DNA of 56,915 nt from Verrucomicrobiales bacterium. GTDB lineage: Bacteria > Verrucomicrobiota > Verrucomicrobiia > Verrucomicrobiales > DEV007. Position 1 is the first letter of the stretch, and every line of letters begins with the position of its first letter. The stretch lies in assembly GCA_024638765.1 (NCBI GenBank), contig JAHEJT010000014.1, forward strand, positions 1 through 56,915, given 5' to 3'. Positions 17,991 to 24,621 of this stretch are shown one piece after another. The position numbers were made by a program, and so were the translations under genes. A model generated the notes under the pieces. It saw nothing but the letters and a program-made list of their open reading frames with translations. It searched no databases and was not told the DNA's origin.

Positions 17991-18038
17991 CGGTACTGAC
18001 ATAACTTGTTACAATTGTAACAAGTTATGTCAGTACCG
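17991..18038. repeat. 48-bp perfect palindrome
   Basis: The left arm runs CGGTACTGACAT... from 17991 to 18014 and the right arm ...ATGTCAGTACCG from 18015 to 18038; every base pairs and there is no loop. It is AT-rich at its centre (TTACAATTGTAA) and has no following T-run, so it is not a normal rho-independent terminator, although it could work as one for the glycosyltransferase operon. It lies 25 bp before a MITE-like element. The word ATTACTGACATACAA recurs inside the MITE-like element at 49616. Confidence 0.85.
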
Positions 18039-18063
18039 TGCTTCCGCACGAGGCGACGGGAAT

Positions 18064-18289
18064 CTTTGGAGTGCGGCGGGTTGCCGGGCTTTGTCCGCCC
18101 TTCGGGCATCCTTTGGCTGGCTGTCTCCGATTCGCTCCCGCTGACGCCGCTTTCCATTACGAGCGATTCAGCTGTCGCTCTCGCTGCTCGTGAAAGGGTA
18201 GGCACGCCCACGATCCAGAGCGCCGTCCACGTGAGTAGGGAGGTTGTCCCGCAACGTGGGACGCACGTCCGAGTCGGCGCACTCCAAAG
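18064..18289. mobile_element. MITE-like element with CTTTGGAGTGCG terminal inverted repeats, copy 1
   Basis: Bounded by CTTTGGAGTGCG (18064-18075) and its exact inverse CGCACTCCAAAG (18278-18289), about 226 bp, no transposase. The right half contains AGCGCCGTCCACGTGAGTAGGGAGGTTG and CAACGTGGGACGCACGTCC words (shown in pieces) shared with copy 2 at 41246. It fills most of the 17969-18317 gap between convergent genes. It is non-autonomous and presumably mobilised, or once mobilised, in trans. Confidence 0.7.
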
Positions 18290-18317
18290 GGCCGTCGTCG
18301 CGAATGCTGCGGGTAAC

Positions 18318-19628
<1,311 letters not shown>

Positions 19629-19654
19629 GGGCGGGCGGAGCGGGATGGCCGGAT

Positions 19655-19795
19655 TACGGGATTGATGGATTATTGGAGTGTTGGAGTTTTGGAGTGGCGG
19701 GGATTGCCAGGGAGACGGTTTCAGAAATACCAGTAATCCAAGATTCCAGTATTCCAATACTCCAGTCTGCGAAGTCCAACAATCCGATTCGGGGC
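19655..19795. repeat. ATTGGAGTGTTGGAGTTTTGGAG-type degenerate repeat
   Basis: The gap upstream of hemL holds direct repeats of TTGGAGT on one side and the complementary words CCAGTATTCCAATACTCC on the other (about 19725-19765), so the region could fold back on itself. The same vocabulary occurs at 891-1015. Confidence 0.5.
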
Positions 19796-19896
19796 TCTGG
19801 GACGAGTGAAGAAATTGAAGTTTTCGGGGGCTGGCACGTCGAACAATTAACGGTTTTCAGACTTCTTTTTTTATTATAGGGTATCCGAACCAGGTT

Positions 19897-20634
19897 ATGG
19901 ACAGGAGACATGCGTTGGGTTGGCGGGCCGCGATTGTCTGTTTCGCGGGTGGAGCCCTGATTCTGCCGGGGGCGGCCTGGGCCGAGTTGGGCCCCAAGAG
20001 CAAGTTGGGCCGGGAAAAGGGAGCCATTTACCTGGAGGACATTCTGGACAAGGATATCCGGCTGAAGGTCAAGCAGGCGGCGCCGATTTTTTACCAGCTG
20101 GATGGCAAACGCAGGCTGGGCACGATGGTTGCGGGGAGTGAGGTCACTCTGCTGGCGTTATCCGATCGGGCTTACCGGGTCCGGGGCAAGGCGACGCATG
20201 CACAGGTCTCGGGCTGGATGGGTCCGGATTACCTCGATGGTCTGGATGATGAATTGAAAGAGAACTTGAAGAAGCTCTATGCGCGGCAGTTGATCGTGGA
20301 AGATTTGATCGACAACAAGCAGGTGGCATTGGGGATGACGATGGATGAGACCAAGAGGGCACTGGGGGAGCCGACACGGACGAGTTCGAAGCTGGATAAG
20401 ACGGGGAGGAAAGACACCTTCGAGTACATTACTTACAAGCGGGTGCCGCAGTACACGACGGGGACCGATGATTTTGGGCAGCTCTATACGAGCGTGATAT
20501 ACGTGCAGGTCGAGACCGGGAAAGTGTCGATTGAGTTTGAGGACGAGATGGTGACGAGCATTGCGGAATCGGAGGGCACGCCGAGTTCCGGGCCCATTAA
20601 GACGGTGCCGGCGCCGATTGAGATCACTTACTAG
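19897..20634 (+). CDS. Exported protein with SH3-like and BamE/SmpA-like segments
   Basis: 245 aa. Residues 1-30 (MDRRHALGWRAAIVCFAGGA to AWA-E) are a classical signal peptide with an Ala-x-Ala cleavage site. Residues about 55-110 form a small beta-rich segment with LDGKRRLGTMVAGSEVTLLA and AQVSGWM that resembles a bacterial SH3 domain. Residues about 135-165 (VALGMTMDETKRALGEPT) have the GMTxxEVxxxLGxP pattern of SmpA/BamE-like lipoprotein domains. It is probably a periplasmic or outer-membrane-associated structural protein. Both domain calls are pattern-based inference. Confidence 0.75.
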   Translation: MDRRHALGWRAAIVCFAGGALILPGAAWAELGPKSKLGREKGAIYLEDILDKDIRLKVKQAAPIFYQLDGKRRLGTMVAGSEVTLLALSDRAYRVRGKATHAQVSGWMGPDYLDGLDDELKENLKKLYARQLIVEDLIDNKQVALGMTMDETKRALGEPTRTSSKLDKTGRKDTFEYITYKRVPQYTTGTDDFGQLYTSVIYVQVETGKVSIEFEDEMVTSIAESEGTPSSGPIKTVPAPIEITY

Positions 20635-20712
20635 CGGCTGGATGCTGGAGGCCTGGTCGTTGGAATCTCTGCTGACGGCGAGGGTGTCAAGTGGTAAGGC
20701 CGGGGGATAAAG

Positions 20713-20776
20713 ATAGTGACACAGGCGTCCCGCCTGTGACCTCTGAGAAACACAGGCGAGACGCCTGTGTCACTAT
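20713..20776. repeat. Palindromic element with 17-bp perfect terminal inverted repeats
   Basis: ATAGTGACACAGGCGTC (20713-20729) is exactly inverted as GACGCCTGTGTCACTAT (20760-20776), with an inner CGCCTGTG/CACAGGCG pair, so nearly all 64 bp can form one long hairpin or two nested ones. It is a REP/MITE-like repeat between the exported protein gene and tRNA-Cys. TGGATGCTGGATGCTGGATGC direct repeats follow at about 20800-20825. Confidence 0.75.
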
Positions 20777-20876
20777 AGCCTTCTGGCGGGTCAGGTTCTG
20801 GATGCTGGATGCTGGATGCTGGGTGCTGCGTGAAGCGGGGGGTCATCTCCGCCCCCTTTGGTCGGGACAAAGCCGA

Positions 20877-20905
20877 TTGACAGCAGCATGGCGCGCGTAT
20901 ACTAA
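20877..20905 (+). promoter_or_regulatory. Promoter for tRNA-Cys
   Basis: TTGACA at 20877-20882, 17-bp spacer, TACTAA at 20900-20905 (an overlapping TATACT is at 20898). The predicted transcript starts about 20 nt before the mature tRNA. Confidence 0.6.
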
Positions 20906-20931
20906 GACTTTTCTACGTTCACCCAGGTGAC

Positions 20932-21002
20932 GGCGAGGTAGCCAAGTGGTAAGGCCGGGGTTTGCAAAACCTCTATCGCGGGTTCGATTCCCGCCCTCGC
21001 CT
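20932..21002 (+). tRNA. trnC: tRNA-Cys (anticodon GCA)
   Basis: A 71-nt cloverleaf. The acceptor stem GGCGAGG (20932-20938) pairs perfectly with CCTCGCC (20995-21001), with discriminator U at 21002. The D-arm is GCC-AAGTGGTAA-GGC, the anticodon arm GGGGT-TTGCAAA-ACCTC has GCA at 20964-20966, and the T-arm carries GGTTCGATTCC. CCA is not encoded. The 3-prime 15 nt are the start of a 158-bp tandem duplication, and an inverted copy of that end lies just downstream, so the precursor could misfold. Confidence 0.95.
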
Positions 21003-21120
21003 CATTTTCCCCCGCCGGAGGCGGATGGGAAAATGCGAGGGCGGGAAGCGAACCGCCGGTTCACTGCTCTGTCGCGTTAAGCGACGTAATCAGAGCAGCG
21101 GAGCGGAGCGAAGCCAGACC

Positions 21121-21145
21121 GCAGAGCCTGCCGAAGGCAGGATAA
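21121..21145 (+). repeat. REP-like GCAGAGCCYGC palindromic repeat, copy 3
   Basis: GCAGAGCCTGCCGAAGGCAG followed by GATAA, with CCTGCC/GGCAGG stem. It is the most perfect copy and forms the tail of tandem unit 1. Confidence 0.6.
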
Positions 21146-21279
21146 TTCCCGCCCTCGCCTCATTTTCCCCCGCCGGAGGCGGATGGGAAAATGCGAGGGC
21201 GGGAAGCGAACCGCCGGTTCACTGCTCTGTCGCGTTAAGCGGCCTAATCAGAGCAGCGGAGCGTCAGCGCCGCCAATCC

Positions 21280-21304
21280 GCAGAGCTCTGCGAAGCCAGG
21301 ATAA
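21280..21304 (+). repeat. REP-like repeat, copy 4 (diverged)
   Basis: GCAGAGCTCTGCGAAGCCAGG followed by ATAAT in tandem unit 2. The stem has decayed relative to copy 3, so the duplication is not very recent or the palindrome is under different drift. Confidence 0.5.
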
Positions 21305-21528
21305 TTCCCGGCCTCGTCAATAAGGAACCGCGAACGCAGGGGCATGGGAAAATAATTCGCAATCGGCGGCCGAACCATGGCAAAAGTGTTCATCAATATT
21401 CACCCAGGACACCCCTCGCATGGCGTGCACGCGGTAAGGACCGAACCGCGCATTGCTTTTGCGCGTCAGCACAGGGAGACCGCCCGCTGCAACGCCTGAA
21501 ACCTGCAAAGCTCCGAACCCGTTTTACC

Positions 21529-22755
21529 ATGGCGTCTTCCATTCCATCGAGCTCCCAGCCCCTTTCGGAAACCGCCCCGGCCTCCGACAGCCCCGCTCTC
21601 GAGATCAAGGACGCCCAATTGATCTTCGACACCGTCTGGACCGAACTGGAAGCCGAGCGCGGCCGCGAGAACCTGTGCTTTCCCAAGGAAATCATCCTGC
21701 TCGGCGGCGCGCCGGGTTCGGGCAAGGGCACCAACACCGGCTTTATCATCAAGGCGCGCGGCCTGACCTGTCCGCCGATCGTGATCAGTTCCCTGCTCAA
21801 TACTCCGGAGATGCAGCAGCTTAAGGACAGCGGGGTAATGGTGGGCGACACCGAAGTGGTCGGCATCCTGTTCCGCAAGCTGATCGAACCAGAATATCGC
21901 GACGGCGCGGTGCTGGACGGGTTTCCGCGCACCCACGTACAGGTCGAATGCATGAAACTGCTGGTTGCGAAGATCGAGCAACTCCACCGCGAATACGAAG
22001 ACACTCCCCTGGCGGCCAACTTCCGTCGCCCAATCGTTCACGTCATGGTGCTGTTCGTAGACGAAAAAACCAGTGTCGACCGCCAGTTGCATCGGGGCCG
22101 CGAAATCGAGCGTTACAACGCCGAGGTCGAGTCGAGCGGTATCGGTGAAAAACAGGAATTGCGCGCCACCGACCTGGATCCGGTCATGGCACAGCACCGG
22201 TTCCGCCTTTTCAAGGAAACGACCTGGAGCGCCCTGCAGTCGCTGAAGGAGATCTTTTTCTATCACCTGGTCGACGCCCAGGGCGATTTCGACGAGGTCA
22301 AACAAAACATCCTCGACGAGTTGCAATACCAGAGTTCGCTGGAGCTCGACCCGCGGACCTTCGAGAAAGTCCGCGGCCTTCCCCTCGCCAGCGAGATTGT
22401 CGTCCACGCCCGGCAGCAACTGGTGCGCCGGCTCGACAGCTACGTCAACGAGCACGAGGAGCTTTTCGACAGCGTGATCGAACTGATCGAGAAGCGCTTC
22501 ATGCCGATCATCGAGCGCCACGCCATATCCGGCCGCGCTGTGATCAACAACGAGGATGCGATTCTCTCCGACCCTCTCGCCCTGGTGATGCTGATCGATA
22601 TCTTCTCGGAGCGCGGGTTTCACGCGGTGGTCGACAAGCAACTCAATCGTCTCGCCGAGAGGATCGATCTTGAGACGGGTGAGATCGAGTTCCGCCCCAA
22701 CACCGTTTACCGCATCCGCATTTACTTCGAAGGTTCGGAGATCCGCCGCGGGTGA
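21529..22755 (+). CDS. Adenylate-kinase-family nucleoside monophosphate kinase with long C-terminal extension
   Basis: 408 aa, about twice the length of ordinary adenylate kinase. Residues about 55-250 hold the P-loop ILLGGAPGSGKGTNTGFI, the NMP-binding segment SSLLNTPEMQQLKDSG, and the VLDGFPRTHVQVECM motif. VHVMVLFVDEKTSVDRQLHRGR resembles the LID entry. The remaining about 160 residues (ELDPRTFEKVRGL to YFEGSEIRRG) are a predicted alpha/beta domain I do not recognise. I selected the ATG at 21529 (MASSIPSSSQ), because the upstream frame runs back through the tRNA and repeats. Codons are strongly C-ending compared with neighbours, suggesting high expression. Cytosolic nucleotide phosphotransfer is inferred; the acceptor base is unknown. 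Confidence 0.85.
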   Translation: MASSIPSSSQPLSETAPASDSPALEIKDAQLIFDTVWTELEAERGRENLCFPKEIILLGGAPGSGKGTNTGFIIKARGLTCPPIVISSLLNTPEMQQLKDSGVMVGDTEVVGILFRKLIEPEYRDGAVLDGFPRTHVQVECMKLLVAKIEQLHREYEDTPLAANFRRPIVHVMVLFVDEKTSVDRQLHRGREIERYNAEVESSGIGEKQELRATDLDPVMAQHRFRLFKETTWSALQSLKEIFFYHLVDAQGDFDEVKQNILDELQYQSSLELDPRTFEKVRGLPLASEIVVHARQQLVRRLDSYVNEHEELFDSVIELIEKRFMPIIERHAISGRAVINNEDAILSDPLALVMLIDIFSERGFHAVVDKQLNRLAERIDLETGEIEFRPNTVYRIRIYFEGSEIRRG

Positions 22756-22811
22756 TCTCTGGGCAAAAAAGGTGGCCAGGTTCCTCGGCGCGACGGGCAC
22801 GATGATAGGAG

Positions 22812-22830
22812 CGCGGGCGTTCCGCCCGCG
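22812..22830. repeat. GC-rich hairpin CGCGGGCG-TTC-CGCCCGCG
   Basis: Perfect 8-bp stem with a TTC loop in the gap between the kinase gene and dtd. The flanking text (GGAGCGCGGGCGTTCCGCCC) follows the same xxGGCGTyCCGCCxx layout as the palindrome at 20713, hinting at a related repeat family. It could also terminate kinase transcription, but no T-run follows. Confidence 0.45.
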
Positions 22831-22951
22831 GTCCCACCCTGCAATCGGATCCTCGAGTGAGACGGCGATTCACGTTCTTACGAGCGCGGCTAGAATCGCT
22901 GCGCGCTTTTACATGGCGAAGGCGCGCGGGGACTGTTAATACACTGCTGCG

Positions 22952-23404
22952 ATGCGGACGGTGATTCAGCGGGTTTCCGAAGCCAGTGTTACCATCGAGG
23001 GAGAAGTGTGCGGCCGCATCGAGACGGGGATAGTCGTTTTGTTAGGGATCGAGCGAGAAGACGCGCCCGGAGACGCGGCCTGGCTGGCGAAGAAGATTTG
23101 CCAGATGCGGATTTTTCCGGATGCAGACGACTTGATGAACCGGTCCCTGCTGGACGTGGGGGGCGGGGCGCTCGTGATCAGTCAGTTTACGCTGCACGCG
23201 CGGACAAAGAAGGGCACGCGCCCGTCTTTCGATAAGGCGGCCAAACCCGATCAGGCGGTGCCGTTGTACCAGGCGTTTATCGAGGAGATGGAGGCACTGC
23301 TGGGGAGACCGGTGGAGCGTGGCGAGTTTGGCGCCATGATGGACGTTTCACTTGTGAATGCCGGTCCGGTGACGATTGTGCTGGATTCGAAGAACCGGGA
23401 ATGA
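22952..23404 (+). CDS. dtd: D-aminoacyl-tRNA deacylase
   Basis: Removes D-amino acids (and glycine from tRNA-Ala) mischarged onto tRNA. The 150-aa protein starts [17 protein letters not shown], and has [24 protein letters not shown], the catalytic-region [20 protein letters not shown] (SQFTL motif), and [17 protein letters not shown], where NAGPVT is the other half of the active site. A textbook member in sequence and length. Confidence 0.97.
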   Translation: MRTVIQRVSEASVTIEGEVCGRIETGIVVLLGIEREDAPGDAAWLAKKICQMRIFPDADDLMNRSLLDVGGGALVISQFTLHARTKKGTRPSFDKAAKPDQAVPLYQAFIEEMEALLGRPVERGEFGAMMDVSLVNAGPVTIVLDSKNRE

Positions 23405-23494
23405 GGTATCAGGTATCAGGTGTCAGGGACGAGCAGGAGTAGGAGTAGTAGGACGACTGGTGCAAACGCCGCGCTTGCATCCCTGAACCCTGAA

Positions 23495-23519
23495 TTATCC
23501 TGCTTTCAGCAGGCTCTGC
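23495..23519 (-). repeat. REP-like GCAGAGCCYGC repeat, inverted copy
   Basis: TTATCCTGCTTTCAGCAGGC followed by TCTGC is the reverse complement of the GCAGAGCCTGC...GCAGGATAA consensus, located between convergent genes downstream of dtd. Just upstream is the iterated text GGTATCAGGTATCAGGTGTCAGG (about 23404-23427). Confidence 0.6.
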
Positions 23520-23577
23520 CCGCATCCCTTCGGTTTTCATTGCGCGCTACCGCGCAGGTCAGTCTGACACCTGAAAC

Positions 23578-24516
23578 CTACTTCAAGCGCATGGGCGTGC
23601 CGCAGTAGATGCAGCGAAACCAGGAATAGATCAGGGCGTGGAGGGCCAGGCTACCGACGTATCCGAAGCCAAAGACGTGGTGTGATTTTTCGTGTTTCAG
23701 GCAGCTCTGCGAAACCAGGAGATGTCCGCCACAGACGCGGCACCGCAGCTTGGAGGCATAAATCGCGAAGAGCAGGGCGGACACCAGGAGTAAGGCGGGC
23801 ACCGCGGCGAAATAGAGCATCTGCTCGCTGAAGAAGATGAGGACGATGGGTGTCCCGAGAATCATAGCGATCAAAAGCAGACGCGTGATGACGGTGACGA
23901 CGGCTCCTCCGATGACGAGATCGGGGGTGGGATGGAGAAGCCCACGCGGAGCACGGGGATCGATTTCTTCCTCTGGTGCGCCCCCGGGGTGGGCCTCCGG
24001 GGCGCCGGCTGCGGGTGTGAGTAAGGCGTCGGGCAGGGAGGAGTCGGCAGCCGGACGGGCCTCGATCTTGCCTCGCTTCCGCAGGCGGGCTGCCTCGGAC
24101 TGAAGATGGCCGGGTCGCGGTTTGCGGGGCGCTTCCCCGGCGCCGTTCCCCTGGGAGGAAGCGGCGCTGGGCTCGAGGATGCGCGCTTCGCGGGCCTGGT
24201 CGAGGAGGAGGAGCCACTGGGCGTTGGAAACATTGGTAATTTTCTCGGCGACCGCGCCTGCTGCGGGCGCGGCGGTGTCTTCGGCCTCGGGGGTGACCGT
24301 GGCAGTCAGCCCGCGCGCGGCGCCCACCCATTCGGCGACGACATGGAGCGGAGGGAGCTGTGTGAGGATCTTCTGGTCGCGGTTGCGCTGATCGAGCTTG
24401 GAGTAAAGCGGTTCCGCTTTTTCACCGGCAAGTTCATCGAGCCGATAGATCTGCGCGGCGTTGAGCAGGCGGACTGCCTGTTCGCCGATGCCATCGATAT
24501 CACGGAGAGTCTGCAT
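23578..24516 (-). CDS. Membrane protein with N-terminal HhH-like region and C-terminal zinc-ribbon cysteines
   Basis: About 312 aa from the ATG at 24516. Residues 1-60 (MQTLRDIDGIGEQAVRLLNA and IYRLDELAG) look like the helix-hairpin-helix of DUF4332-type or LSU ribosomal-like DNA/protein-binding modules. Residues about 75-190 are Ala/Pro/Glu low complexity. Two hydrophobic segments follow (VITRLLLIAMILGTPIVLIF and LYFAAVPALLLVSALLFAIY). The C-terminus has CRVCGGHLL and CIYCGTPMRL flanking a GFGYVGSLALHALIY segment, so a CxxC...CxxC zinc ribbon or rubredoxin-like knuckle is likely. No function can be assigned. A TTG six codons upstream is an alternative start. Confidence 0.65.
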   Translation of the reverse strand: MQTLRDIDGIGEQAVRLLNAAQIYRLDELAGEKAEPLYSKLDQRNRDQKILTQLPPLHVVAEWVGAARGLTATVTPEAEDTAAPAAGAVAEKITNVSNAQWLLLLDQAREARILEPSAASSQGNGAGEAPRKPRPGHLQSEAARLRKRGKIEARPAADSSLPDALLTPAAGAPEAHPGGAPEEEIDPRAPRGLLHPTPDLVIGGAVVTVITRLLLIAMILGTPIVLIFFSEQMLYFAAVPALLLVSALLFAIYASKLRCRVCGGHLLVSQSCLKHEKSHHVFGFGYVGSLALHALIYSWFRCIYCGTPMRLK

Positions 24517-24621
24517 GTGTCGACGAAGCACCAAGAACGGCCTCGAATGAGAGGGAAATAAAGCTTACGCCGGGTCCGGGGAAAAGCCAAACCCTTAGAA
24601 TCCCAGGGGGCCGGGGCTCCA

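Larger units (their letters stand above)
20987..21310 (+). repeat. 158/159-bp tandem duplication including the tRNA-Cys 3-prime end
   Basis: Unit 1 spans 20987-21144, unit 2 21145-21303, and a vestige (ATTCCCGGCCTCG) starts a third at 21304. The units are nearly identical for the first 100 bp and then diverge. Each begins with the last 16 nt of the tRNA gene (ATTCCCGCCCTCGCCT) and folds into a long hairpin: CCCGCCCTCGC and CATTTTCCC on the left arm against GGGAAAATG and CGAGGGCGGG on the right. This is followed by a CTGCTCTG/CAGAGCAG hairpin and a GCAGAGCCTGC REP-like hairpin. No gene is present. From 21311 to the kinase start at 21529 I see nothing recognisable. Confidence 0.85.

Noticed and set aside
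20932..21310. Integrated phage or genomic island at tRNA-Cys
   Set aside because: No integrase and no island genes lie nearby; the repeated tRNA end is only in the 158-bp tandem array, and housekeeping genes follow.
20962..21528. Long upstream extension of the kinase reading frame through the tRNA and repeats
   Set aside because: The frame happens to be open across tRNA-Cys and the GC-rich tandem repeats; conserved protein begins only after the ATG at 21529.
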